64,000 bases of DNA from Modicisalibacter sp033446685 (GCF_033446685.1 NZ_JAWQLY010000014.1:1-64000), one strand, 5' to 3'. Numbered from the stretch's first letter, positions 41,354 to 50,542 are shown. The notes: generated by a model from the sequence alone, not told the origin. Made by a program: numbers and translations.

Positions 41354-42322
41354 TCAATCCAGGCCGGGCAGTGCGCGTTCCAGTTGCTGCAGATGCTCGC
41401 GCAGGGGCAGGCCCTCCATGTCGCCGAGCACCTGGACCGCCTCGGCGCCGATCAGGTTGCCGCGGCGCAGCGCGGCGCGCGGCGACAGGCCGTCGAGCAG
41501 CGCGCTGACCACGCCCACCGCGAAGCCGTCGCCGGCACCGACGGTATCGACGACCTTGGCCACCTTGAAGCCTTCCACGGTGAAGCTCTGCGTGTGGCTG
41601 CGATAGTAGCTGCCCTCGGGGCCGAGCTTGATGATCACCGCCTTGGCGCCTTGGTCGAGATAGAAGCCGGCGATGTCGTGGGCGGACTCCAGGCCGGTCA
41701 GCCGGTGCCCCTCGGCAAGCCCGGGCAGTACCCAGTCGGCGCGTGACGCCAGGCCGTTCAAGGTGTCGCACATCTCGCGTTCGCTCTTCCATAGGCTGGG
41801 CCGCAGGTTGGGATCGAAGGAGATGCTGGCGCCGGCCTTGCGGGCATGCTCGAGCATGTGCACGGAGAGCGCCCGGGCGGTGTCCGACAGCGCCGGGGGG
41901 ATGCCGGTGGCATGCAAGTGGCGGACCGCCGTGAAGTCCACCGCGTCGGCATCGGCGGGGCTCAGGTGACTGGCGGCGCTGCCACGGCGCACGTATTCGA
42001 CGTGCGGGTCGGAGCCATCCTCGGTGCGGGCCTTGAAGACCAGTCCGGTGGAATGCTCGGGATCGCGGATCAGATGGCGGCAGTCGAGCCCTTCGTGCTC
42101 CAGCGTGCGGCGAATGAAGCGGCCGAAGCTGTCGTCGCCGACCCGGCTCAGCCAGCCGACATGAAAGCCCAGCCGGGCCAGGCCGATGGCGACGTTGGTG
42201 TCGGCCCCGGCGATGCCGCGGGCGAAGCGTTCGACCTCGGCCAGGTCGCCGGGCGTCTCGGCGACGAACAGCGTCATCGCCTCGCCGAAGGTGAGGATTT
42301 CGGGATTCTCTGCGCGGCTCAT
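41354..42322 (-). CDS. kguK: PfkB-family sugar kinase, 2-ketogluconate kinase (KguK) type
   Basis: 322 residues of ribokinase fold. The N-terminal GGD-like site is GIAGADTNVAIGLARLG, and the anion hole/catalytic motif is VVDTVGAGDGFAVGV near residue 260. Closely similar enzymes phosphorylate 2-keto-3-deoxygluconate (KdgK) or 2-ketogluconate (KguK). Its position between kguE and kguD homologues favours KguK. There is a 79-nt gap to kguE and 65 nt to kguD. Confidence 0.8.
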   Translation of the reverse strand: MSRAENPEILTFGEAMTLFVAETPGDLAEVERFARGIAGADTNVAIGLARLGFHVGWLSRVGDDSFGRFIRRTLEHEGLDCRHLIRDPEHSTGLVFKARTEDGSDPHVEYVRRGSAASHLSPADADAVDFTAVRHLHATGIPPALSDTARALSVHMLEHARKAGASISFDPNLRPSLWKSEREMCDTLNGLASRADWVLPGLAEGHRLTGLESAHDIAGFYLDQGAKAVIIKLGPEGSYYRSHTQSFTVEGFKVAKVVDTVGAGDGFAVGVVSALLDGLSPRAALRRGNLIGAEAVQVLGDMEGLPLREHLQQLERALPGLD

Positions 42323-42401
42323 GGTGAGGCTCCTGTGCAGTTTGGTGAAGGTGGCTGTTCAGCAGGCCGCTCGCGTCGGCGAGCCGGGCTCGCCGCATCG
42401 C

Positions 42402-43187
42402 TCAAAGCCGCGCCAGGCGGGCCAGCTCGTCGCGACTCACGGCGACGAGATCCTCGCCCTGCAGGGGGAACTCGATGGCCCGTGGCACGCATGGCGGAAA
42501 CGCGGCGAACAGTGCATGCCAGTCGTGCAGCTCCTCGGCGCTGGGCACCGCGGCGTGCGGCTTGCCATCCCGCCAGACCACGCCCTTGCAGTGCACGTAG
42601 CGGACGTAACGACCCAGGCGGTGTGCCGCGTTTACGGCATCGCCGCCGGTCCAGGCCCAGTTGCCGATATCGAAGGTCATGTAGAGCGGGCAATCGGCCT
42701 GCTCGGCATCGTGCAGGCAGATGGCGAGCGGCTCGAGCGTGCCGCCTTGCGGGGTCTGGTCGTTTTCCACCATCGTCAGCGCCACCGGCGCGGCGGCAAG
42801 TGTCTCGCGCAGCGCCGTCCAGGCTTGGGCCGGGCCGCGTCGGTAATTGCCCAGCGAGAACTTGATCGCCCGCGCGTCGAGCGCGGCGGCCTCGGCGAGC
42901 CGTTGGCCCAGCGTGGCGGCGGGCGCGTCGTCCTGCCACAGTTCGTCGGCCGCGGAATAGACCACGCTCAGCCGCTGCCGGGCGCAGGCCTCGCCGAGTG
43001 CCGCGAAGGCGTCGAAGCCGGCGGGCAGTAACTCGCGGCGGATCTCCACGCCCGTCGCGCCGGCCGCGGCCAGCCAGGGCAAAATGCCCTCCTGGCCGTG
43101 TGCGGCGACCGCCGCATGGCCATAGGCGGAGGTGGCGATCAGTTGCGCCGGGCGGTCATGGGTATCGGCCAGGGTACGCTTGGTCAT
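42402..43187 (-). CDS. kguE: sugar-phosphate isomerase/epimerase-like protein, KguE type
   Basis: 261 residues of AP-endonuclease-2-like TIM barrel. Metal-ligand-like positions appear in VEIRREL, MVENDQTP, MTFDIGNWAWTG and YVHCKGV. KguE accompanies 2-ketogluconate catabolism in pseudomonads, although its exact reaction is not established. The start is the ATG of MTKRTLAD at 43187. It follows the PtxS-like regulator by 59 nt on the same strand, in the conserved order kguE-kguK-kguD. Confidence 0.78.
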   Translation of the reverse strand: MTKRTLADTHDRPAQLIATSAYGHAAVAAHGQEGILPWLAAAGATGVEIRRELLPAGFDAFAALGEACARQRLSVVYSAADELWQDDAPAATLGQRLAEAAALDARAIKFSLGNYRRGPAQAWTALRETLAAAPVALTMVENDQTPQGGTLEPLAICLHDAEQADCPLYMTFDIGNWAWTGGDAVNAAHRLGRYVRYVHCKGVVWRDGKPHAAVPSAEELHDWHALFAAFPPCVPRAIEFPLQGEDLVAVSRDELARLARL

Positions 43188-43246
43188 GCATGTCTTCCGT
43201 CGTCGGGTTCGTTGGGCCGCCGAGACGGCCCGCGAGGGTCGGCCTG

Positions 43247-44284
43247 TCAGCGCTGCGTGGAGCCGCGCGCGATCAGCCGCGCCATGAAATCGGTGCGCCG
43301 CGGCGGGGCGCGGCGAGGGTCTTCGTCGAGCCGTCGCAGCAGGCTGTCCACGGCGGCCCGGCCGATCGCCTCGGTGGGCTGGGCGAGGGTGGTGATGCCC
43401 GGGCCCGCCAGCGCGCACCAGTCGAGCTCGTCGATGCCCAGCAGCCCCGTCTCGCCTAGCTTCACATCAAGCATGCGCAGGGCGTGGGTCACGGCCAGGG
43501 TGACGTTGCCGTTGGCGCACAGCAGCGCGTCGGGCCGCTCCGGCACGGCGCCCAGAAAGCCCGCCAACGCCTCGCACAGTGCGGATTCCCGGTCATCGCC
43601 GGAGCCGAGCGCCTGGACGTGCACCTCGCCGACGAAGCCGCCCTGCGCGTGACGCTCGTGAAAGCGTTGCAGGCGGGCCTGGCGCGAACTGGCCGCCTCC
43701 GGCGGTTCGCTGACGTAGAGCAGGCGCCGGTAGCCGCGTTCGAGCAGATGATCCACCGCCATGTCGATGACGCGAGCGTTATCGAGCCCCACCACGTCGG
43801 CCTCGAAAGCGCCGAGGGTGCGGTCGAGCAGCACCAGCGGTGTGCCCTGCTCGGCGAATGCCTCGAGTTCGTCGCTGGGCCGGCCGGCGGCGTTGATCAC
43901 CAGCCCCTCGACCCGATAGGCGGCGAGCAGCGCCAGATGCTCGCGCTCCTGAGCCGGATCGTTGTCGGTATTGCACACCAGCAGCGAGAAACCGCGCTCG
44001 CGACAGGCCTGTTCCACGCCGTGCAGCACGTCGACGCTGAACGGATTGCGGATGTCCGCCACGACCATGCCCAGCAATCGCGAACGCCCGCCCTTGAGCC
44101 CGCGCGCCATCTGGTTGGGGCGATAGCCCAGGCGCGCGATCGACTGGCCGATACGCCCCTGCAGGGTCGCCGAGAGCCGGTCGCGCTCGTCGCTCAGGTA
44201 ACGCGACACGCTGGTCTTGGAAACGCCGGCGTCGCGGGCGACCTCGAGAATGGTCGAGCGGGCGGCACTCTTCTTGTCACTCAT
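43247..44284 (-). CDS. ptxS: LacI-family regulator, PtxS-like
   Basis: 345 residues. The DNA-binding region is TILEVARDAGVSKTSVSRYL, with a hinge GYRPNQMARGLKGGRSR and an effector domain. In Pseudomonas, PtxS represses the kgu genes and responds to 2-ketogluconate; here it heads the kguE-K-D genes. The ATG at 44284 is clear. An operator-like element lies about 94 bp upstream. The name is inferred from context and HTH similarity, not from a computed alignment. Confidence 0.75.
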   Translation of the reverse strand: MSDKKSAARSTILEVARDAGVSKTSVSRYLSDERDRLSATLQGRIGQSIARLGYRPNQMARGLKGGRSRLLGMVVADIRNPFSVDVLHGVEQACRERGFSLLVCNTDNDPAQEREHLALLAAYRVEGLVINAAGRPSDELEAFAEQGTPLVLLDRTLGAFEADVVGLDNARVIDMAVDHLLERGYRRLLYVSEPPEAASSRQARLQRFHERHAQGGFVGEVHVQALGSGDDRESALCEALAGFLGAVPERPDALLCANGNVTLAVTHALRMLDVKLGETGLLGIDELDWCALAGPGITTLAQPTEAIGRAAVDSLLRRLDEDPRRAPPRRTDFMARLIARGSTQR

Positions 44285-44377
44285 GCAGGTCGCTCATATA
44301 GCCATGCCATGCCGCGTCGCGCGACAGCGTGCCAATCGCCCGCTGCGCGGAAGCCTCAATGCGTGGCGCATGATTTA

Positions 44378-44391
44378 TGAAACCGTTCCCA
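44378..44391. promoter_or_regulatory. operator-like sequence upstream of the PtxS-like gene
   Basis: TGAAACCGTTCCCA has a TGAAAC left half and a CG centre and resembles the reported PtxS operator TGAAACCGGTTTCA, with an imperfect right half. It is the only such sequence noticed in the 263-bp spacer that should hold the ptxS-kgu promoter. Confidence 0.45.
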
Positions 44392-44547
44392 TCGTAGGTC
44401 GGTCGCATGGGCGAGGCAACGACGGAGAGTTAGACGTTGGTCGTGCAGCATTGACCCGGCGATGATCGGACATGCAGGGAATTCCTGGCGCGATGGCATC
44501 GGGCAGCGTCGCGGAGCGGGCGGCTGAGCGGTGGAGCTGCCGGTCGA

Positions 44548-45447
44548 TCAGCCCCGGGGCGGCGAACCCTCATCGACCAAGGCGATCAGGTTGGCCAGAG
44601 CTGGCGAGTCGTTGCCGCTGCGCCAGGCGAACCACAGCGGCATGTCGCAGTCGTCGAGTTCCGGCAGGCGCAGGAAGCGGATGCCGGGCATCGGATGCCA
44701 ACTGCTGGCCGCCGGAACGATGGCGACCCCCAGGCCCGCGGCGACCATGCTGAGAATGGCGATGTTGTCGGCGCCGTACTGGATGACCCGGGGCGTGAAG
44801 GCGTGACGCTGAAAGTGGGCGAGCATGCGGTCGTAGTAGACCGGCGAGGCCTGGCGAAAGCCCCAGACGATGCCGGCGTCCTCCAGGTCGGCGAGCCGGG
44901 TGGGCGGTGAGTCCGACCATTGCGAGGCCTCGGGTACGGCGAGGATCAGATGGTCGCAATGCAGCAGACGGGTTTCCAGCCCCGGCTGGGCGTCGCTGTC
45001 GAGATAGAGCACTCCGGCGTCCAGGCGGCGGTCGCGCAAACGCTCGAGCTGAGGGCCGGAGAGTAGCGGAAAAACCTCGAAGGCGACCCCGGGGTAGCAC
45101 TGCCGGTAGTCCGAGAGCAGGCCGGCGACCTGGGGAACCCACAGGTGGGTGACGGTGATGCCCAGGCTCAGCTTGCCACTCAGGCCGCTGCCCAGGGCAT
45201 AGAGCCGGCTCTTGATTCGCGCGCGGTGATCGAGCAGCTCGCGGGCCTCCTCGACCAGCGCCCGGCCGGCCACGGTCAGTTGCATGCCGCGAGCATGACG
45301 GTCGAACAGCCGTGTCTCCAGGTCTTCCTCGAGAAGGCGGATCTGGCGGGTCAGCGCGGGCTGGGCGACATGCACGCGGCGGCTGGCCGCCGATACCGAG
45401 CCGGCCTCGACCACCGCAAGGAAATAGTGCAGTTGCCGGAACTCCAT
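44548..45447 (-). CDS. LysR-family regulator of the divergent symporter/amidohydrolase operon
   Basis: 299 residues. The HTH is MEFRQLHYFLAVVEAGSVSAA...RRVHVAQPALTRQI, with a LysR effector domain after residue 90. Divergent by 133 bp from DUF3311-symporter-M20 hydrolase genes, which it probably activates. GGAGATGCC precedes the ATG. The effector may be the acyl-amino acid or its product. Confidence 0.9.
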   Translation of the reverse strand: MEFRQLHYFLAVVEAGSVSAASRRVHVAQPALTRQIRLLEEDLETRLFDRHARGMQLTVAGRALVEEARELLDHRARIKSRLYALGSGLSGKLSLGITVTHLWVPQVAGLLSDYRQCYPGVAFEVFPLLSGPQLERLRDRRLDAGVLYLDSDAQPGLETRLLHCDHLILAVPEASQWSDSPPTRLADLEDAGIVWGFRQASPVYYDRMLAHFQRHAFTPRVIQYGADNIAILSMVAAGLGVAIVPAASSWHPMPGIRFLRLPELDDCDMPLWFAWRSGNDSPALANLIALVDEGSPPRG

Positions 45448-45490
45448 GGCATCTCCGTGACTAGCAATGCCGAAATAGTATCGCAGATAT

Positions 45491-45518
45491 CCACCAATAA
45501 TATTTTTGCTATCGGTGG
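45491..45518. promoter_or_regulatory. inverted repeat in the LysR/symporter spacer
   Basis: CCACC (45491-45495) and GGTGG (45514-45518) are inverted across an 18-bp AT-rich spacer containing AATAATATTTTTGC. The position midway between the divergent starts suits a LysR-type control site or an overlapping promoter. The spacing is longer than the classical LysR box. Confidence 0.35.
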
Positions 45519-45580
45519 GGTGAATCCATAGTGAGGGCACAATCCACAACAAGCTCGCCGTAGCGGGCAGGACCTTCACC

Positions 45581-45793
45581 ATGAGCAAGACCTACCATGC
45601 GCTGGTCGGGGGACACTTCGTGCTGTGTACCCTGGCGATGATCTGGCCTGGCGCGCTGATCGCCAACCGCATCGAACCGACCGTGTTCGGGCTGCCGTTC
45701 CTGTTCTTCTGGTACATCCTGTGGATGCTGGTGCTGTTCGCCGGTCTCTGGACGGCCTACCGGGTGCGTCACGGGGGGCGCCGGCATGACTGA
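45581..45793 (+). CDS. DUF3311 small membrane protein (symporter accessory subunit)
   Basis: 70 residues with two helices. The conserved segment NRIEPTVFGLPFLFFWY contains the family's N-R-x-x-P...G-x-P pattern. DUF3311 proteins are encoded directly before sodium:solute symporters and probably assist them, like YhdT with PanF. It overlaps the symporter start by 8 nt. Confidence 0.85.
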   Translation: MSKTYHALVGGHFVLCTLAMIWPGALIANRIEPTVFGLPFLFFWYILWMLVLFAGLWTAYRVRHGGRRHD

Positions 45794-47240
45794 TTCGCTG
45801 ATCGTTACCGCCATTACCCTCTGCTACTTGGCGATGGTGCTATGGGTGGGCCTGCGCGGCCGCGGCCAGGACAGCGCCACCAGCCTTGAAGGCTATGTCG
45901 CCGGTGGGCGCCACGTCGGCGTAGTGATCCTGTTCTTCATCCTGGGTGCCGAGATATTCTCGGCCTTCGCCTTTCTCGGCATGCCCGGCTGGGCTTATCA
46001 GCGCGGTGCGCCGGCGCTGTACATCTTCGCCTACCTGGGCCTGATACCTATCGCCATCTGGGTGATGGGGCCGCGGGTGGCCGAGCTGGGCCGTCGTCGC
46101 GGTTACCTGACCCAAGGCGATCTGCTCGCCGATCATTATCGCAGCCGCGCATTGGGTCTGATCGCCGGGGTGATCGGCGTGCTGGCCCTGTTGCCCTACC
46201 TGACCATTCAGATCGCTGGCGCCGGGATGCTGTTCCAGGCCGCCACCGACGGCCTGATCCCTTTCTGGCTGGGTGCCTTGCTGGCCTTCCTGGTGGTCGC
46301 CGCCTATGTGTTCTGCAGCGGCCTGGGCGGCATCGGCTGGACCAACCTGGTGCAGGGCATCATGATGATCGTCATCGCCTGGTTCCTCGGGCTGACGATT
46401 GCCAACCGGCTCTATGGCGGGGTTGGCGAGATGTTCACCCGGATCCAGCTCGAGATGCCCGAATACCTGACCCTGCCTGGGGCCACCGGCATGGGTTGGG
46501 GAGCCTTCAGTACGGCGATCCTGATCAGCGCCTTCGGCGGCGCCATGTGGCCGCACCTGTTCATGAAATTCTATTCCGCGGACAGTGGCCGCTCGCTGCG
46601 CCAGGTCAGCGTGTTCTATCCGCTCTATGCCTATCTGCTGGTGCCGCTGCTGTTCATCGGTTTCGCCGGCGTGCTGGCCTTCGCCGATGCGCCGCTGGCG
46701 CGTCCCGACAGCGTGCTGCTCGAACTGGTGCTCAAGGTCGCAGACTTCTCGCCGTGGGTGATCGGCTTGATGCTCTCCGGGGCGCTGGCGGCGGCGATGT
46801 CCACCGGCGCCAACCTGGCGCATACCGCGGCGGTGGTACTGACGCGCGACGTGCTCGGCACCACCCTGATGCGCAACGCCGATGAACGTCGCACGGTGGC
46901 CGTGACCCGCTGGTGCGTACTCGGACTGTCGCTGGTGGCCTATCTCATCGCGCTGGCTAATCCCGCCTCGCTGGTATTGCTGCTGCTCGGGGCCTATGGG
47001 CTGATCGTGCAACTCTTGCCGATGGTCATGGGCGCGCTGTTCTTTCCCTCGCTGACCCGCGCCAGCGTATCGCTGGGGGCGCTGCTGGGCAGCCTGACCT
47101 TCCTGATCTTCCAGTTCCCGGTGGCTTCGCCCTTCGGCTGGCACCCGGGCGTCTGGGGCTTGGCCGCCAACCTGCTCGTCGTCGTCGCCGTGCAATGGCT
47201 GACGGCGCGCCTTCCCCGGCCGCACAAGGCGGCCGTCTGA
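45786..47240 (+). CDS. sodium:solute symporter (SSS family)
   Basis: 484 residues and about thirteen helices. N-terminal VAGGRHVGVVILFFILGAE and the sodium-site-like GGIGWTNLVQGIMMIV and GALAAAMSTGANLAHT segments mark the SSS family. It is followed by an M20D amidohydrolase, so it likely imports an acyl or conjugated amino acid that the hydrolase splits. The substrate is inferred only from context. The gene overlaps the DUF3311 gene. Confidence 0.88.
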   Translation: MTDSLIVTAITLCYLAMVLWVGLRGRGQDSATSLEGYVAGGRHVGVVILFFILGAEIFSAFAFLGMPGWAYQRGAPALYIFAYLGLIPIAIWVMGPRVAELGRRRGYLTQGDLLADHYRSRALGLIAGVIGVLALLPYLTIQIAGAGMLFQAATDGLIPFWLGALLAFLVVAAYVFCSGLGGIGWTNLVQGIMMIVIAWFLGLTIANRLYGGVGEMFTRIQLEMPEYLTLPGATGMGWGAFSTAILISAFGGAMWPHLFMKFYSADSGRSLRQVSVFYPLYAYLLVPLLFIGFAGVLAFADAPLARPDSVLLELVLKVADFSPWVIGLMLSGALAAAMSTGANLAHTAAVVLTRDVLGTTLMRNADERRTVAVTRWCVLGLSLVAYLIALANPASLVLLLLGAYGLIVQLLPMVMGALFFPSLTRASVSLGALLGSLTFLIFQFPVASPFGWHPGVWGLAANLLVVVAVQWLTARLPRPHKAAV

Positions 47241-47268
47241 CCCGACCGATTCCCGAGGAGCCACTGCC

Positions 47269-48576
47269 ATGATTGACGAGATCACACGACCTGACCTCGC
47301 GACGGCCATCGAGGCCGGCGTCGAGCGCGCCTACGAGGAGGTCCAGACGCTCTATCGCCAGTTGCACCAGCATCCCGAGCTGCCATTTCAGGAACACGCT
47401 ACCGCGGCCCACCTAGGCGCGGCGCTGGAAGCGCTCGGCTACGCGGTGACCCGCGGCGTCGGCGGTACCGGTGTGGTGGCGCTGCTGCACAACGGCGAGG
47501 GGCCGACGGTGATGCTGCGCAGCGACATGGATGCATTGCCCATCGAAGAGCAAACCGGTCTCGACTTCGCCAGCCGCGCGATCGGCGAGAACGCCGACGG
47601 CGAGTGCGTGCCGGTCATGCATGCCTGCGGCCATGACCTGCACAGCAGTTGCCTGGTCGGTGCCGCGGCGGTGCTGGCGGAACTGCGCGCTAGTTGGCAA
47701 GGCACCTTGATGCTGGTCTGCCAGCCCGCCGAGGAAGTCTTCGGCGGGGCGCGGGCGATGCTCGACGATGGCCTCTATACGCGCTTCGCGCGTCCCGACA
47801 TCGTTCTCGGCCAGCACAACATGCCGGCGCTGGCCGGCAGCGTCGGCCATCTGTCCGGCCAGGCGATGGCCGCCGCCACGACCCTCGGCGTAACCATTCA
47901 TGGCGCCGGTGGCCACGGCTCGATGCCGGCGCAGACGGTGGACCCGGTAGTGATCGCCGCCCATGTCGTCACCCGCTTGCAGACCATCGTCTCCCGCGAA
48001 GTGCCGCCCGACCAGACCGTGGTGGTCACGGTGGGCAAGCTGCACGCCGGCACCCAGGGCAACATCATCCCCCACAGCGCCGAGCTGGAGATCAACGTGC
48101 GCGGTTTCGACAATCACCTGCACGAGCGGGTGCTGGCGTCGATCCGGCGTATTGTCGGTGCGGAGTGCGAGGCCGGACGCTCGCCCCGGGCGCCGGAGTT
48201 TCGCGTGCTCTCCGAAACCATCGCCCTGAACAACGATGCCGAGGGCACCGAGCGGGTACGCCGCGCCCATGCCGATCATTTCGGCGCGGCGCGGCTGTTT
48301 GCCATGCCGCGCCTCAACGGCAGCGAGGACTTCCCCTACTTCGGCAATGCCGAGGCGGGCGGTTTCGGCGGCCCGGACATCCCCTGCGTCTACTGGTATA
48401 TCGGCGCGACGGCCGAGGCGCGCTGGCACGCTACGCCGGGTGCGAGCGTGGCCGAGAAGATGACCCATCTAGAAATGCCGCACTCGCCCTATTACGCGCC
48501 GGGACAGGAGGCTACCCTGCGGACTGGCATGGCCGCCCTGGTGACAGGCGCGCTAGCCTACATGGTGCGCGTCTGA
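47269..48576 (+). CDS. M20D amidohydrolase (hippurate/N-acyl-amino-acid hydrolase type)
   Basis: 435 residues of M20D fold. The metal site is MHACGHDLHSSCLVG and EEVFGGA, with a lid-domain segment GAGGHGSMPAQTVDPV. A C-terminal metal histidine lies in a MTH-type position. It hydrolyses N-acyl amino acids or similar amides in the cytoplasm. GAGGAGCCACTGCC precedes the ATG, 28 nt after the symporter. It is the likely catabolic partner of that importer. Confidence 0.9.
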   Translation: MIDEITRPDLATAIEAGVERAYEEVQTLYRQLHQHPELPFQEHATAAHLGAALEALGYAVTRGVGGTGVVALLHNGEGPTVMLRSDMDALPIEEQTGLDFASRAIGENADGECVPVMHACGHDLHSSCLVGAAAVLAELRASWQGTLMLVCQPAEEVFGGARAMLDDGLYTRFARPDIVLGQHNMPALAGSVGHLSGQAMAAATTLGVTIHGAGGHGSMPAQTVDPVVIAAHVVTRLQTIVSREVPPDQTVVVTVGKLHAGTQGNIIPHSAELEINVRGFDNHLHERVLASIRRIVGAECEAGRSPRAPEFRVLSETIALNNDAEGTERVRRAHADHFGAARLFAMPRLNGSEDFPYFGNAEAGGFGGPDIPCVYWYIGATAEARWHATPGASVAEKMTHLEMPHSPYYAPGQEATLRTGMAALVTGALAYMVRV

Positions 48577-48622
48577 CTCGGCTTCCGGGGCGGGCGGCGA
48601 ATGGCCACTAACCACAGACGAG

Positions 48623-49378
48623 GTGTGGCATTTGGGAAACTGGGTGTATGGGCTGGATCTCGCGGGGGTGGCCGTATTCGCGCTGTCGGGCGTCATGCTG
48701 GCCTGCCGGTCACGCATGGACCCGTTCGGCATGCTGGTGTTGGCGGCGGTGACCGGCATCGGCGGCGGTACACTGCGCGATCTGCTGCTCGGCGTGCGGC
48801 CCGTCTTCTGGGTCACCGAGCCCAGCTACCTGTGGATCATCGTCGCCACCGTCCTGGTGTCGATCGTCGGGCTGCGGCATGTCCATCATCTGCCGCGCCA
48901 CATCCTGCCCATCCTGGATGCCTTCGGCCTGGCGCTGTTCACGGCGATCGGCGCCCACAAGGCACTGACCCTGGGACACACGGGCATCGTCGCCGTGCTG
49001 ATGGGACTGCTGACCGGCGTGGCGGGCGGCATCCTGCGCGATATGCTCGCGCGACGGGTGCCGCTGGTGCTGCGTCGCGAAATCTATGCGACGGCCTCGA
49101 TCGTCGGCGCCAGCAGTTATATCGGCCTGGCGTACCTTCCCATCGCCCCCGAGGTGGCGATCACGCTGGGCGTCGGCATCACCCTGGCGCTGAGGCTCGG
49201 GGCCATTCGCTGGCAGCTGTCCCTGCCGGTCTTCGTCTGGGTGCCGCGAACGCCCTCGGCGTCCCGCGAGCAGGCGTCCGACGACACGCAGCCAGCGGGG
49301 GAGGGCAAGCCCGCCCCGCCGCGTCACAAGATGCGCGTACGCATGATCGTGCCTGAGCGGCGGCGCACGCGACGCTGA
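48623..49378 (+). CDS. TRIC-like (UPF0126/YicG) membrane protein
   Basis: 251 residues with two inverted three-helix halves, each with a glycine-rich motif: GIGGGTLRDLLLG and GVAGGILRDMLA. UPF0126 proteins are homologues of trimeric intracellular cation channels. A basic, Arg/Pro-rich tail of about 45 residues follows the last helix. A GTG start at 48623 is used, since no ATG fits the family N-terminus. Confidence 0.85.
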   Translation: MWHLGNWVYGLDLAGVAVFALSGVMLACRSRMDPFGMLVLAAVTGIGGGTLRDLLLGVRPVFWVTEPSYLWIIVATVLVSIVGLRHVHHLPRHILPILDAFGLALFTAIGAHKALTLGHTGIVAVLMGLLTGVAGGILRDMLARRVPLVLRREIYATASIVGASSYIGLAYLPIAPEVAITLGVGITLALRLGAIRWQLSLPVFVWVPRTPSASREQASDDTQPAGEGKPAPPRHKMRVRMIVPERRRTRR

Positions 49379-49393
49379 CCGGCCGCCGCGGTC

Positions 49394-50449
49394 TCATTCC
49401 TGCAAGTGATTGGCGTGCAGCACCTGATCGGCGGGACCGAAGCGCTCGGCCGCGGTGTTGTGCTGGTGCCAGTAGGGATAGAGCAGCGCCGGACGGCTGA
49501 CCTTCTCGATGGCGGCGATCTCGTCGGACGCTAGGGTGAGCTCGGCGCTCGCCAGGTTGTCCTCGAGTTGCTCATCCTTGCGCGCACCGATCACCGCGGT
49601 TGACACGCCGGGCCGGGTCAGCGTCCAGGCCAGCGCCACCTGAGCGGCGGAAACACCGTGGCCATCGGCGACTTCGACCAGCGTATCGATCAGCTCGAAG
49701 AGTTTCTCCTCGTCGTGGATCGGCGGCTCGGTCCAGCCCTGGCTGAAGCGCGTGCCGTCGGGGTTGCGCTGACCGCGGCGGTACTTGCCGGAGAGCAGGC
49801 CGCCGGCGAGCGGACTCCAGACCATGGTGCCGAGCCCTTGGTCGACGGCCGCCGGCATCAGTTCGAATTCGGCGTCGCGGGCCTGGGCGGTGTAGTGGAT
49901 CTGCTGGCAGACCGGCTTGATGAAGTTGTGCCGCTCGCAGATCTTGAGCGCCTTCATGACGTGCCAGGCGGACCAGTTGGAGACGCCGTAGTAGCGGATC
50001 TTGCCGTCGCGCACCAGTTGATCCATGGTCGCCAGCGTCTCTTCGAGCGGCGTCAGGCCGTCCCACTGGTGCATCAGGTAGAGGTCGAGGTGGTCGGTCT
50101 GCAGCCGTTTCAGGCTGGCCTCGCACTGGCGCAGGATGTGATGGCGCGACAGGCCGCCGTCGTTGGGGCCGTCGCCCATCGGGAAACGCACCTTGCTGGC
50201 GATCAGTACGGCGTCGCGCTTGGCCTTGAGCGCTTCGCCGAGGATCTCCTCCGAGCGGCCCTCGGAGTACATGTTGGCGGTATCGAAGAAGTTGACGCCC
50301 CGCTCGATGGCCATGTCGATCTGGCGCTGGGCGTCGCCCAGGCCGGTGTCGCCGACGCTGGCCATCTTGCCGACGCCGCCGAAGGTCATGGCGCCCAGCG
50401 TCAGTGACGAGACGCGCAGGCCGGAGTGGCCGAGATTGCGATAGTCCAC
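49394..50449 (-). CDS. aldo/keto reductase (YajO/Tas-like group)
   Basis: 351 residues. Tetrad segments are NFFDTANMYSEGRSEEILG (Asp, Tyr), ASKVRF (Lys) and DLYLMHQWDG (His). A GTG at 50449 giving VDYRNLGHSGLRVSSL is chosen, with AGGAAAG just upstream; a nearby ATG would add MHEEST, outside the family start. The substrate is unknown. It is convergent with the TRIC-like gene. Confidence 0.87.
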   Translation of the reverse strand: MDYRNLGHSGLRVSSLTLGAMTFGGVGKMASVGDTGLGDAQRQIDMAIERGVNFFDTANMYSEGRSEEILGEALKAKRDAVLIASKVRFPMGDGPNDGGLSRHHILRQCEASLKRLQTDHLDLYLMHQWDGLTPLEETLATMDQLVRDGKIRYYGVSNWSAWHVMKALKICERHNFIKPVCQQIHYTAQARDAEFELMPAAVDQGLGTMVWSPLAGGLLSGKYRRGQRNPDGTRFSQGWTEPPIHDEEKLFELIDTLVEVADGHGVSAAQVALAWTLTRPGVSTAVIGARKDEQLEDNLASAELTLASDEIAAIEKVSRPALLYPYWHQHNTAAERFGPADQVLHANHLQE

Positions 50450-50542
50450 AGTGCTTTCCTCGTGCATGCAGCCTCACGTGGGAGGCCTGTTGTATGGAGC
50501 CCGCTGCAAGCGCCCGAAGCGATAACCGCGATGGGCGCAAGA

